Source of the DNA: Ariolimax columbianus
Lineage: Eukaryota; Mollusca; Gastropoda; Stylommatophora; Arionidae
Assembly (NCBI GenBank): GCA_036924085.1
Contig: JAVGWX010000014.1
Coordinates: 34,725,936 to 34,789,935 of the forward strand
DNA length: 64,000 nt
Direction of reading: 5' to 3'
A program made the translations under genes and the position numbers. Positions 1 to 10,289 of this stretch are shown here, in pieces (position 1 is the stretch's first letter; every line of letters begins with the position of its first letter). The notes under the pieces are model-generated. The model ran no database searches, had not been told where the DNA came from, and worked only from the letters and a program-made list of their open reading frames with translations.

Positions 1-139
1 ACTTCACTACTGTTTCTACAACTGCATGCTGCTCACATTTAATTTCATCTGGATATAACTGTCTGTTTTTATTTGTAAACCTATTTCCATGAAACTTGCG
101 CTTCCTGGATTGGTTACAATACTTTTTATCACTGGACAT
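1..139 (-). pseudogene. Mutator-like transposase, N-terminal part (copy A)
   Basis: The minus strand reads from an ATG at 139 into a basic N-terminus (MSSDKKYCNQSRKRKFHGNR). This style of start is familiar from the Mutator-like transposase proteins common in molluscs and cnidarians. The frame stays open for about 47 codons, then a one-base shift is needed to join the part that continues (in the neighbouring copy) to 26,465. The equivalent starts in copies B and C carry a stop at codon 10, because a CAA codon became TAA. Only this end of the gene is in the window for copy A. Confidence 0.5.
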
Positions 140-529
140 TATTGAGAATGTCAGTGATGAAACAAAATTTGTCGTACAGTATCGAACAAAATGTGTTACC
201 TCATAGGCGCATCCATTTGCAATAGAGTTATCTGACTTGGGGAGCGTTCCTTAATTAAAATAAATCTAAGGAGGTCCTAATTGTAGCTACACAGGAAATG
301 TGCATAGGTAAATTCACGTTTGTCTGAAAAAAAAAAAAATGTCTCTTCTTCCCAAACGAGTAAGACTTCTTATCTTTGAGAAGCCATAGTTTGGGAACTA
401 ATTAATCGATTAAAAAAACTAAACAGAAATTTGTAGAAAATTGGTTGATCTTTAATTTGATACCATATATGTCGTGAAATTAAAAAAATAGTATTTGTTT
501 GAAAATCCTGCTGATACTGCTACCTTAAG

Positions 530-669
530 GAGATCCCAATCAAGGAAGCTAGGAATGCTGAGGTGGCTCTGTTATCTGGAAACCAGCAGGATGCTGAGGC
601 TATCCTGTTACAGGCTGGTTTAATGTTTAGGACCATCATGTCAAACATCCAACTGTATAACTGGGACAG
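530..669 (+). CDS. IFT80: IFT80, third-last coding exon (copy A)
   Basis: The exon follows an AG at 528-529 and ends at a GT donor at 670. It is 140 nt, starting in phase 0 and ending after two bases of an arginine codon (AG|A). It encodes 46 residues including IPIKEARNAEVALLSGNQQ and ends IQLYNWDR. This matches the C-terminal helical repeat region of intraflagellar transport protein 80, an IFT-B complex subunit that works in cilium assembly. The codon phase fits the next exon at 2289. The preceding exon is outside the window, and none was recognised in the rest of the unit. The acceptor has a weak pyrimidine tract. Confidence 0.85.
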
Positions 670-1062
670 GTAGGAACTTCTGCACTGTCCACATTTCACA
701 CCTGTCTGTTTTACACCTGTTTTATTTTATTCTTCTTCTTCTTCATCGTTGTTCGTTCTCAAACTCTCTCTACCAAGTCCTGAAAGAAACTTTGTAAGTA
801 GCAGGATGTTGTCCAGAGAATGGAATGCCTTGTGTCGTAATTTACAGCTTGACTGCAATATTTGCACCTTTCGGTCCGACACATTCGACTTTGCAGGCAT
901 TTTTTAGATCTCGGCTTAGCCTTCCCTCTTCGATCCCTTCTCCTCGGCCTGCCTGCTCTGTTGCAGCCTGTTATCCAGGATCATTGCATGGAGGCGTAGA
1001 AAGTTTCCCGGCCCAGAGGCTAGCAGCTGCAGCTCATCACATAAAGGAAACTCCATTAATAT

Positions 1063-2215
1063 ATAGGCAATTTGAGGATGTTTCGGAATAATATGTAAAT
1101 TGTATATGTAGGCAGTTTGAGAATGTGTTGGTTTATTATGTGAATTTGAAATGTAGCCAGTTTGAGAATGTTTCAGTTTATTATGTGGATTTGATAAAAA
1201 AGCAGTTTGATAATGTTTCAGTTTATTTTGTGGATTTGATATGTCAGCAGTTTGAGAATGTTTCAGTTTATTATGTGGATTTGATATGTCAGCAGTTTGA
1301 GAATGTTTCAGTTTATTTTGTGGATTTGATATGTCAGCAGTTTGAGAATGTTTCAGTTTATTCTGTGGATTTTTTTGATTTTTTTTTGCGTTTGCCTTAT
1401 TTTCTCTAATCCCCAAGGCGGTGTGCATTGCACTGCGTTTTTATTTTGCGCCTGTCGGCACAGTGCATCCGACTTCAGCATGCATTTTATGTAAGGGTCT
1501 GCTTCCTCCTGCATTTTCTAAGGGTTTGCTTCCCCGGGGTAACGGCCGGTGCTGAGATGGGGATCGAACCCAGCACCTTATGGTTGTGAGCCGTGTCACA
1601 TAACCACTAGGCCACGCCGTCCCCTCATTATGTGGATTTGATATGTCAGCAGTTTGAGAATGTTTCAGTTTATTATGTGGATTTGATATGTAAGCAGTTT
1701 GAGAATGTTTCAGTTTATTATGTGGATTTGATATGTAGCCAGTTTGAGAATGTTTCAGTTTATTATCTGGATTTGATATGTAAGCAGTTTGAGGATATAT
1801 CAGTTTTTGAATGTTTTAGTTTTATTATGTGAAATTTAATTGTAGGTAGTTTGAAAATGTGTTGGTTTATTATGTGAATTTTATATGTAGTTTGAGGATG
1901 TATCAGTTTAAGAATGTGCAAGTTTTAATATGTGAATTTACTATCTAGGCAGTTTGAGAATGGGTTGAATTATTATGTGAGTTTAATATGTAGCCAGTTT
2001 GAGAATGTTTCAATTTATTATGTCGATTTTATATGTAGGCAGTTTGAGGATATATCAGTTCTTGAATGTTCCAATTACAGTTTTATTATGTGAATTTTAT
2101 ATGTAGGCGGTTTGAAAATGTGTTGGTTTATTATGTGAATTTTATATGTAGGTAGTTTGAGGATGTGTCGGTTTATTATGTGAATGTAGGCTGTTTAAGA
2201 ATGTAGTTTATTTGA
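1063..2215. repeat. 45-bp minisatellite in IFT80 intron (copy A)
   Basis: Tandem units built on TTTGAGAATGTTTCAGTTTA recur every 45 bp (for example at 1161, 1206 and 1251) and become degenerate after 1800. Because 45 is a multiple of three, the array gives open frames on both strands that are not genes. A SINE interrupts it at 1371-1625. The array fills most of the first IFT80 intron. Confidence 0.9.
1371..1625 (-). mobile_element. tRNA-derived SINE (copy A)
   Basis: On the minus strand the element starts AGGGGACGGCGTGGCCTAG. It has an A box (TGGCCTAGTGGTTA, at 1601-1614) and a B box (GGGTTCGATCCCCATCT, at 1555-1571), the two internal RNA polymerase III promoter blocks of a tRNA-like head. 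About 180 bp of unrelated body follows, then an A-rich tail seen as poly-T at 1371-1387. It lies inside the minisatellite, whose unit flanks it on both sides, so a target-site duplication cannot be told from the array itself. It is a SINE and not a tRNA gene: the head lacks a clean cloverleaf and the tail is poly-A. Confidence 0.82.
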
Positions 2216-2288
2216 ATTTAATTTATAATATATAACTCAACTGTTGTAATTAATTACAAATGATTAAGAATCAGTGTTTCTGTCACAG

Positions 2289-2412
2289 AGCGCTTGAGTT
2301 GGCAGTTAAACACAAGACCCACGTCGACACAGTGTTGGGACATAGGCAGAAGTTCTTGGCTAGGTTTGATAAATCAGAGACTAACAAGCGATACTTGCAG
2401 TACAAGGAAGGG
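2289..2412 (+). CDS. IFT80: IFT80, penultimate coding exon (copy A)
   Basis: The acceptor is at 2287-2288 (CACAG) and the donor GTAAGC at 2413. The exon is 124 nt and its first base completes the arginine codon begun in the previous exon. It encodes [17 protein letters not shown], then RQKFL and [12 protein letters not shown]. These are strongly conserved blocks of the IFT80 C-terminus, so this is the most diagnostic exon of the gene. The phase is 0 at the 3' end and fits the last exon. Any open frame beyond 2412 is intron read-through. Confidence 0.93.
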
Positions 2413-2648
2413 GTAAGCTGTCTTTGGTGGAAAGAGGAGAAAGAGGGAGGAGGGAATAAAGGCAGAGTGAAAGGAAAATATGATGGGAGGGAACACAGGC
2501 AGAGGAAAAGGAGAAGGTGACTAGAGCAAATAGAAGCAGAGTGAAAGGTAAGGACGAAAGAAGTTTTGAGTGGATGGGTGCGGTTGTACCTGCGTGTGTG
2601 TTGTAAATAAAAATATATTTAACATCCTCTCGTGAATACATCCATAGA

Positions 2649-2878
2649 CAGAAAGTTAAGTAGTTTGGTCATCTCATGAAAATGAAACCAGATCGGCTGT
2701 CATTAAAACATACAACAGTAGCAGATTGGGGTTTACAGCCAAGACCCTGCGGCAAATGGATAGACAACATTAAAGATGTCCTATGCCAGCATGGGCTCAT
2801 AGCAGCAACACATCTGGCCCAAGTGCGAGACTTACAGCTCCCCACTACGCTTCACTGCATCAGTGGAATAATAAAGTA
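2649..2878 (+). pseudogene. LINE ORF2 C-terminal fragment (copy A)
   Basis: In frame with a stop just upstream, the plus strand encodes FGHLMKMKPDRL, then GKWIDNIKDVL and HLAQVRDL. This is the pattern of the extreme C-terminus of jockey/RTE-type LINE proteins (a WFGHxxRM block, then GRPxxRWxDNIxxDL, then AQDR). It is 5' truncated and sits in the second IFT80 intron, directly before a mariner. Confidence 0.7.
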
Positions 2879-2891
2879 AAGTAAGTATATA

Positions 2892-3820
2892 TACAAGGGG
2901 CATTCAAATCAAACCGGGGCTTTTTGTTCTAGTTCTACCTGAATTCGATACAGTGTGCTGGAACTATTATCATTAGTTAGGGGCACTTGTGTTCTATTAC
3001 TGTTAGGTTGCCCTCTTCCATGGGTCAGTCACATGACAGATAAATAAACATGGCGGACAACACTGTTAGTGTTTGCAAGGAACAGCAATGTAATGAAGTT
3101 TCTTGTGAAAGAAGGCGTGAAATCTGTGGAAATTTACAGAAGGCTGCAATCAGAATACGCTGATGAGACGCTCGGTTGCAGTAAGACATTTGAATGATGT
3201 AAATGTTTTAGAGAAGGCCGTGCATCCGTGAGGGATGCTCCTGGCCATGGTGGCTCTCAACCCACCACAGTCATTCCTGTGAATATCCAGATTGTGGAAC
3301 GCCTTATCCTGGAGAATCAACGCATAACCTGTCGTTAAATTGCACAAGAGGCAAGTCTTTCTCTGGGTATGGTGAACACTATTATTCATGAACATCTGCA
3401 TTTTCGAAAGGTTAGTCCATATTGAGTAACAAGAAAGCTTTCCGCTTTTGACCGACGGAGAAGAGTTCAAGCCTGCACTATATGCCATCTGCAGAATCTT
3501 GGCTGGGAGGTATTGTCACTTCCACCTTACAGCCCAGACCTTGCTACGTGTGATTTCCACCTGTTTGAACCCATAAAAGAACTCATGGGAGGTTAGCCCT
3601 CATGACGAAGTGAAAGAAGCTGTCCTAGATTGGTTCAGACATACTGACAAATCTGTCTACGCTGCAGCTTTTCAAGCAGTACTTAAACGCTGGGATAAGT
3701 GCATGAACGTTTGTAAGAGATTATGTTGAAAAATAAATGAGATTTGAACTACTTGAAAAACATTTTTTTTCCTCACAAAAAATAAGCTCCTGGTTTTGAC
3801 TTGAACGCCACTCGTGCATT
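2892..3820 (+). mobile_element. Mariner transposon with deleted core (copy A)
   Basis: Terminal inverted repeats are visible: the left end has GGCATTCAAATCAAACCGGGG, and the reverse complement of the right end near 3,775-3,818 gives a matching GGCGTTCAAGTCAAAACCAG. A TA dinucleotide stands at the left junction. Between them the transposase frame is broken by stops: an N-terminal helix-turn-helix part (KSVEIYRRLQSEY) at about 3,090-3,190, a linker to about 3,500, then a jump to the PPYSPDLATCDFHLF block at about 3,515. The catalytic centre between the first and third aspartates is missing, so it cannot move itself. The family is Tc1/mariner, DD34D type. Confidence 0.88.
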
Positions 3821-3828
3821 TAAACCAA

Positions 3829-3938
3829 CATCAAAACGGATAGCCAGACATGCTCTTACATTGAATCCTCAATAGAAGAGAAATAGAGGTAGACCTAAAA
3901 ATACATGAAGGACTGGAGCAGAAGATGCAGCAGGGAAT
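3829..3938 (+). pseudogene. LINE C-terminal scrap (copy A)
   Basis: The plus strand reads RIARHALTLNPQ, a stop, then KRNRGRPKNT. This is the RxGRPKxTWRRDLE signature near the end of many LINE ORF2 proteins, with two stops. It ends exactly where the ACTT tail of the opposite-strand LINE begins, so that LINE probably inserted into it. Confidence 0.6.
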
Positions 3939-5234
3939 GACTTACTTACTTACTTAGTCGCTCCTCTTCTACCGCGAGGTGTAGAGGTTTGCCAAAGAGA
4001 ACGCCACACTGCTCTATTCGCCGTCTTTTTCTTGGCCTCATTCCAATCCAGCCCTCTATCACTTAGGGACTGTCGTATGTTGTCTTCCCAACGTACTTTG
4101 GGACGTCCTGGCAGTCTGCGTCCTTGACTTTTTATCTCCCATGACCGCTTTGGTATCCAATCTTCTTCCATTCTACAGACATGGCCAAACCACTGTAGTT
4201 GGGACTGCTCCACTCGTGTCTGCAAGGGTTGAACTTCGAGATTGTTACGTATTGTCTGGTTACGGATCTTGTCCATTTTCGTCACCTGAACCGCCTTTCT
4301 TCGGTACCTCATTTCTGAAGTTTGTAATTGCCTTTCTTGGACTGTAGTCATTGCCCATGACTCACATCCATATGTCAGGACAGGCACATAGGTCTAGCGG
4401 TATACATCCATTTTTGTTTTCCTGCTTATTTCTCTTTTACTGAGGAAACCTCTGTTTATTGCATGGAAAAGTCTACCTACTGCTGCTCTTTATGCAGTTA
4501 ACTCCTCTTTGATTCCTCCCCTGCTATCTGTTACCACTCCTAGCTATTTAACGTTGCAGACCTGCTCCAGTGCTCGTGTTCCCAGGGTTATCGGATGTCT
4601 CTTTTCCTCTCTGGCGATCACCATGGTTTTTATTTTGAAGTTGCTGATGTGCATTCCTCTCTTCTTCAACTCTTCTTCACAGACCTGCAAGTTGATCTGG
4701 AGATGTGCTTCGGATTTCGTGATAAGGGCCACATCATCTGCAAATGCAAGTTCCGATATGTAACTTGGTCTCATCTTCCAGTACCCTACTTCATCCTTTT
4801 TTTCCCGTTCCTTGCAGGCTTTGATGACTTCATCTACGAGGAGTATGAAAAGGTACGGTGATAGAATGTCCCCCTGTCTTACTCCGCTAGTGGTCTTAAA
4901 CTCTCCTGACTTTTGATTTGATTTCCGCACATAGTTTCTGCACGTTTTATAGAAACTCTGTATGGCAGAGATCAGGGGTCCTTTGGTGTTCTTCCTTGTT
5001 AGGCACTCCCAGAGTTTGTCCCAAAGAACTTTATCAAATGCTTTCTCCAAATCCAAAAAGCAGAGATGCGTCTCTTTATTATATTCAAGAGCCTTTTCAC
5101 TTAGCTGTCTGAGTGTAAAGATGAGGTCTTTAGTATTTCTGTTTGCGAGCAGGGAATGAGCTGACAGAATACTTTTCTGCAATGAAGTCTCTATTACTTT
5201 CTGCCCCCGTAGCAGTATTTCCTTCACCATTAAT
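3939..5234 (-). pseudogene. LINE reverse transcriptase, 5' truncated (copy A)
   Basis: The minus strand encodes a reverse transcriptase from about 5,230. Visible blocks are CFLDLEKAFDKV (first catalytic Asp), GVRQGDILSPYLF and LAFADDVALI (the FADD catalytic pair), then LTYGCESWAM and the C-terminal WFGHVCRMEEDWIPKR, GRPKVRWEDNIR. Three in-frame stops lie between about 4,390 and 4,545. The element ends in an ACTT/TAAG microsatellite tail at 3,939-3,956, as RTE-like LINEs often do, and its 5' part is lost. It runs antisense to IFT80 in the last intron. Confidence 0.88.
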
Positions 5235-5281
5235 CACTACTTTTTGAACATAATGTGATTTTGAACACTTTTTTTTTGCAG

Positions 5282-5416
5282 GTTGAAATCAATTGGGCCA
5301 ACATCACCAGCAAGATTGAGATGGAATATCAGAATGAAAGGGAAAGACCATCTGGAGCAGCAAGCGGTACAACTGGAATCAGTAATGCTGGTCGCAGCAC
5401 TGGCATTAAACCTTGA
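5282..5416 (+). CDS. IFT80: IFT80, last coding exon with stop (copy A)
   Basis: The acceptor TTTTTTTGCAG ends at 5281. The exon encodes 44 residues beginning VEINWANITSKIEMEYQNE and ending GRSTGIKP, followed by TGA at 5414-5416. The final IKP resembles the IGLKP end of vertebrate IFT80. The 3' UTR runs to an AATAAA at 5587-5592, followed by a GT-rich stretch typical of cleavage sites. The intron before this exon (2413-5281) is packed with antisense and sense transposon remnants, one of which ends only about 47 bp before the acceptor. Confidence 0.92.
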   Translation, partial: VEINWANITSKIEMEYQNERERPSGAASGTTGISNAGRSTGIKP

Positions 5417-5586
5417 CATCTCTGTCTTTCAGTAAAGATGTATTGTAAATGTTCTGTACAAATGCATTGATTACCTTTACGATGCGGCACTAGATTTCCA
5501 AACGTCACAAATGACTTTGAAAACCTGAAAACGTTTTTATATGTTGGTCTATTAATATGATTTGTTTGCGTACAAAGACACAAATG

Positions 5587-5592
5587 AATAAA
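5587..5592 (+). promoter_or_regulatory. IFT80: Polyadenylation signal of IFT80 (copy A)
   Basis: An AATAAA hexamer lies 171 bp after the IFT80 stop and is followed by a TG-rich segment (5598-5635), the usual layout of a cleavage and polyadenylation site. The same signal is at 31,685-31,690 in copy B and 63,130-63,135 in copy C. Confidence 0.7.
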
Positions 5593-6480
5593 GAACTTGC
5601 TGGTGTTATTGTTTTTGTTGTGTATGTATTAGTTTGTGCGATACAGGAAGATGAAGGTGACAATTTATAAGACAAAGCTCAAACACACATTTAGACTCAC
5701 CAAAGTGTTCGTTTCTCCTTTGCTAATATCCTAAGAAATCACCACAAAATACTGATATTGTTATTTCTAAGCTAGGCCTAGTGTTAGTATGCACTTCAAA
5801 CATGTTTATTATATCTAAATAAACGAACTAAACACATTCTAGCTCACAAAGATCTTTTACAACTTACTTCATCCTTACCAACAAGAATGGCGCCAAATGC
5901 CGGTAGAAAAAAGATGAATATTGTCTTTCAAACTTGTTTACTAAAAGCTTTTCACTCTTTCGTGGTTAAACTAGTTAAAAGGGACGGTTATTCATATTAC
6001 TTCAAATTTGCCCCGTTTATGTATGTTATGTATAGTGCGTAGTTTGTAAAAAAAACACTTCAGAAAAGTACAAAAGACCGTTTGGCTTAGAATCGTTTAC
6101 TGCAGATTGGTATTAAAGTAACATTTTTTGCTTGACTTGATTTCATCCACTACCAACACAGAGAATTAGGCTTTGGTGATTTTGATTTCATGTTTTGAAA
6201 CTGTGCAGTTCTGATCAGCGGTTCTGATCAGACATGAAGGATGTTTTCAATATTTGGCCCCTGATACAGAAGGTGCCACATTTAGACTATACAGTCCAGC
6301 CAAGACTAACTACGGGATGTGCTCAACGGTCTTTAAGCTGGTATGGGGGGGGGGGGGGGGGGGTTTGACTTTATTGAGTTGCAAAAAAAAAGGTTGTCTT
6401 CTTCTCTAACCTGACCCTGGAAGTTTGAGCCTTCTGCTAAGTAGCGGTTAGAGTTGATGGTTTGTCAATATTCTAGGAAA
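5593..6480. other. IFT80 3' flank, no gene seen (copy A)
   Basis: AT-rich sequence with no convincing coding potential. It contains a run of 19 G at 6,345-6,363. The segment 6,099-6,426, including the G run, is missing from copy C. The copy B equivalent is 31,691-32,578. Confidence 0.6.
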
Positions 6481-6508
6481 TCAAGAAGGATTTCCCTTTC
6501 CTACCCTA

Positions 6509-7045
6509 TCAGACAGTACACATCACTTTACCTGCTGAGGGCTGCGCCTTGAGCTTTTTCCTCGATGGGGAATTCACATGTCGCCACTTCATAGACTGCC
6601 GTTTCGACTCAGGATCGTAGTGGTGCAACCATGACTCATCAATGGTGATGATGCGATCCAGGAAACTGTCACCTTTATTTTTGTAATGGTTCAAGAGGTC
6701 ATGACAAACTTGCATGTGATATTCTTTCATTTCCTGTGTGAGCATTCATGGGACCAATCTGGCACAAACTTTGTGATATTCCAACATTGACACCGTAGTT
6801 TACATCACATTGAAGCCAATATCCACCTGTGTAGACAGTTCCCTGGCTGTAATCCTTCGATTTGCAGGGATGAGCTGATCGAGACCTTCATTGCGAAGTG
6901 TGGCAGCTGTACAGAGCCGTCCGGAACGTGGCTTGTACTTGTTGCTTACGCCACTGCTGAAACGCACAACTGACTACCTCACTGTGCTAACATCCACTGT
7001 TTGGTCTCTGTAAATGTTCAGCAAGCGTAGATGAATGTCAATTGA
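6509..7045 (-). pseudogene. Mariner transposase fragment (copy A)
   Basis: A 78-residue open frame (ATG at 6,745) contains CHDLLNHYKNKGDSFLDRI followed by TIDESWLHHYDPESKRQS. This is the block carrying the first catalytic aspartate (TxDE) of a DD34D mariner transposase. Reading upstream with stops gives RRITARELSTQVDIG, the region before it. The C-terminal half with the other two acidic residues is absent, and no inverted repeats were found. This is a different family member from the element at 2,892, with opposite orientation. Confidence 0.82.
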
Positions 7046-7059
7046 TGCAACTTTTTTCC

Positions 7060-8055
7060 GGATGGAGGAATTCAATAATGCACCTCAGTTTATAACGTAC
7101 TTACATGACATTTGCTATTTTGTCAGACTGCTCTTCCATTGGCACATGTCGGACAGAAACCAAAATTTACGGATATTGGCAGGAATGTCCAAACTTTTCT
7201 GCCATACTGCCAAAATCTACTTCTGACTTGGTGGAACATCATAATAAAATAGTAGACAATACTTTCGGACCGACCAGCATATATCATCCTATTTCAATGG
7301 TGCTAATAGATGTTTATAAATCTTTCATCTTGGCCATTACCTAGGTGTATTACCCTTTAACACTCTAATGTGGCCAAAACGGGTTGTAAAATGTCCGTGT
7401 CCCTACACCCTAACATGTTCAGAACCGTCCATGGAAACTTTTTTCCATAGTAGAATAAATAGAGCGAGCCCAATTTTGCATGAAACTAAACTTCTGCATT
7501 TTAAACTGCACGATACGAGAACTTTTATCTTTTCCTTCTTAACCTTTTTAATTTTGGGCTAATTTTGTTGATTTGTGTCATTCAGTCCGATCAAAAAGGC
7601 CAGAATTCAACGCATGAAAATTTCATTTAAAAAAATGTACTATTGTTGAACAAATTGAGCTAAAATTAGGATCTAAACATTGTGAGACACATAATTAAAC
7701 TATGTCATGAAGTATTCATAATAAAGATTATATATTAGTGTGAAGCGAGTGTAAAATCACATTAATGCAGAGGTGGAAATTGTAGAGAACATTTTTTGTT
7801 TTAGTACTCACCCTGTCACGTATTTTGTTGATATTATCATCAAAATTACTGTACATGTACCTCTTGTATTATGTGTCTCAGTCAAAGTCTGAATTGAGCA
7901 TGTGTTGAATAATTCACAAGTAATCGATATGTGTTAACATTGGACTGATCAAATAATAAATCAAATCTACGATCTTGAAACCCAACTTTCGTTGCAAAAA
8001 ATTGGTAAACTTTCAAAGAACGTAAAATTTGCTGAAATGGACCTGCTGGAAATAA
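7060..8055. other. Unassigned AT-rich DNA (copy A)
   Basis: No recognised gene or repeat. Short open frames of 60-80 codons occur on both strands at chance level and show no domain pattern. The same stretch in copy B is 33,158-34,153, almost unchanged. Confidence 0.5.
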
Positions 8056-8059
8056 TTGT

Positions 8060-8564
8060 ATAGTACGAAACCATCCTCTATTAGTTGTGTCAAGTTGAGG
8101 ATTTGACTACTGCAAGATCTCCCAGGTATGAATCCAGCTTGTCCCTTGATCAACCTCGAGTCTATCCAGGGAGAGATGCGGTTCAGGATCATCCTTTCAA
8201 ATACCTTGTTTAGGTGGCATAAGAGCGACACTGGTCGAAAAATATTGTCAGGATTATATCCCCTTTTCCATCTGCCACTGTGAAAAGATGCTGGTTATTG
8301 TGGGTCATGTAAGAGTAGTAGGCCGGTGTTCTCAGCCCAGCTCTCAAATTTTTCACCATTGACGTCTGTCGCATTGTATCCCCATGCCATGCTTATTTGG
8401 GTTTTCCGGGTTTTGAAATTGATAGGTTCTTGAAACTCAAAATCGTCATTGGGTGGCTTGTATACTGACGTCACTGTGCAAGCCTTGGTTTGAATTGTAA
8501 TAGTCTCTATGTTTCCTCCACGAGACTGATATACTGATTCGATGTCTAGGTCTGTTGAGGCTTA
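8060..8564 (-). pseudogene. LINE endonuclease-RT remnant, internally deleted (copy A)
   Basis: From about 8,564 down, the minus strand reads DLDIESVYQSRGG, then VTSVYKPPNDDFEF and MAWGYNATDVNGE, the back half of an APE-type endonuclease domain. It then jumps from PASFHSGRWKRGYNPDN straight to RPVSLLCHLNKVFERMI and KGQAGFIPGRSCSSQIL, the front of a reverse transcriptase. The part between endonuclease and RT is missing and at least one stop is present. It is a dead, rearranged copy. Confidence 0.78.
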
Positions 8565-8569
8565 AAGGT

Positions 8570-9265
8570 CAGATGTTATCTCTGTTGGTTTTTGGAAGGA
8601 AAGGTGCTAACTTGATTTCTTGGTGAAGAAAACGAATATATTTAAGAAATGTTAAAAATCTCAATTATGATGTTTGTAATGTCAATGTCACCAGAACATA
8701 TCCCACAGGACTATCTCACTTATGCAGACCAAAGAGAGGCCGTATGGCCTGGGAGAGTGACCACGAAAAGCTTTCAGAGACCGGCAAAGAACTTAAACGC
8801 AGTCTCCTTCGTGAACCTCACCGTGCTAGAAGCATCGCTTGTTTTTGATCGAAGAAGACGATGTCAATATGACATTTTTGTTTGCATTTTTGATTTCTGT
8901 TTATGGGATCTAAGACTGGTGTTTGGTTTAGGCAGTTTGATGGTCACATATTTGGCTTATTTTTTGTTACTAAGACTGACATTTGGTTTCTGTTTTGGCA
9001 CACTGGCTGACAATAAGTGACGTTTGGTTATTAACTGAGAAAAGATGAAAATTATGGCTATTGATGATGCGGGGGGGGGGGGGGGGGGGGGAGGCTATGT
9101 AGGTTTTAAAAAAAAACACTGTAAATATTTTATCAAAAAAATATTTTCTGTGTTTCACATTTTTGTAATGTATATTATTTATCACAAATAACAATAAAGT
9201 TATATTTTCCAGAAAGTGTATCCATTTGTCTTTGTAATTAAATTTGTCATTTATATTGTAATACA
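8570..9265. other. Unassigned DNA with poly-G run (copy A)
   Basis: Holds a 123-codon open frame at 8,649-9,020 on the plus strand with a hydrophobic end and no family resemblance, and a run of 21 G at 9,071-9,091 (27 G in copy B at 35,169-35,195). I do not support the frame as a gene. Confidence 0.5.
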
Positions 9266-9273
9266 ACAGGTTG

Positions 9274-9484
9274 ATACTATCTCTTCTTAAATTTTACACT
9301 GCTGCCCTTGAGGAAGTCTTCCGTACACTCAATTGGGATGATAGGGGTATTGACATAGACGGAGAAATGCTCAACCACCTTCGGTTTGCGGATGACATAG
9401 TCATCATCAGCCACAGCATGAAGGAAGCTGAGCAATGCCTGAATGAGCTCAACTGTCAACACCTGGCTCCGAAATATCATCCGA
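9274..9484 (+). pseudogene. LINE RT catalytic fragment (copy A)
   Basis: The plus strand encodes FYTAALEEVFRTLNWDDRG, then LNHLRFADDIVIISHS and AEQCLNELN. This is the palm segment of a non-LTR reverse transcriptase with the FADD catalytic motif. It is cut on both sides, leaving about 70 residues. The copy in unit B is at 35,378-35,588. Confidence 0.85.
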
Positions 9485-9489
9485 TCATC

Positions 9490-10285
9490 ATTAGAACTAT
9501 ATGTCTCACGGACCTCGACCATCGATAACAGACGATCGACGCGATGGGCATTGGTCGCCTAAGCAGATTTATATCACACTATTATTATTACAACGACCCT
9601 ACCTTCCTTATTCGTCAATTCTAAATTGTCTCATGATACCCTCTCTGTCTGCTATATCAGAACTTTGGACTGTGACCTGCTTGGGTCAGCTACTAAGTCT
9701 TCTGTTTTTGACAGCCTAGCGTTATTGCTGATGGCTTTGATGAGGCCAGCTGCAGCGATATATTTCCTAATAACGTCAGAAATTACGAAGGTTGTCTCTG
9801 CTACGTGGAGTAAGACTTTGAAGCATCATCATCATATTCCTGTTTTGCTCTGGCTGGAGCATGGTGTCACACCTACACATGATCATAGTGCAGTAAGTAT
9901 GTGCTAAATCAGTAACTATTGTGATGATGAAAAACTCATGCGCTTGCATAGAATGCCTCTAACTCAGGCCTAAAGACAGTAAGGTGTGGAAAAGCCATTT
10001 GGGCTAGAAAGAAAGAACTAGATACAACAATTCAATAATAATACTGCAATGCTGAATGTAGTCTATAGCAGACAATGCTGTCGGGGATACAGTGTTAGAG
10101 GCTTTATTGTACAAGGCTACATCTTGTTTATGAGGTGGGGTGGCCAATTGACTTCCTCGCTGTCGTTTCTTAAATAACAGTACATCAGGTACATATTTAC
10201 AGCTGGGTCGACACAAATGTACTGGTAATGAGAATTGAAGCACGTACATTACCAGTGAATAACAATTGCTTTACTATTTCGTGGA
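9490..10285. other. Unassigned DNA (copy A)
   Basis: No supported gene. A short stretch at about 10,180-10,225 (ATCAGGTACATATTTACAGC) resembles one at about 16,013-16,035, so both may come from the same old repeat family. Copy B equivalent: 35,594-36,389. Confidence 0.45.
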
Positions 10286-10289
10286 TTAG

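Noticed and set aside
1540..1625. tRNA gene on the minus strand
   Set aside because: It has A and B boxes but belongs to a 255-bp SINE with a poly-A tail, and the stem pairing of a functional tRNA is not evident.
1125..1832. Repetitive protein genes of FENVSVYYVDLI type
   Set aside because: The 45-bp minisatellite in an intron of IFT80 gives open frames because its length is a multiple of three.
2260..2520. 86-codon single-exon gene
   Set aside because: The first part is the IFT80 penultimate exon; the rest is intron beyond a GTAAGC donor.
8649..9020. 123-codon frame with hydrophobic end
   Set aside because: No homology pattern, low-complexity T-rich codons and no splice context. Its presence in copy B only reflects the duplication.
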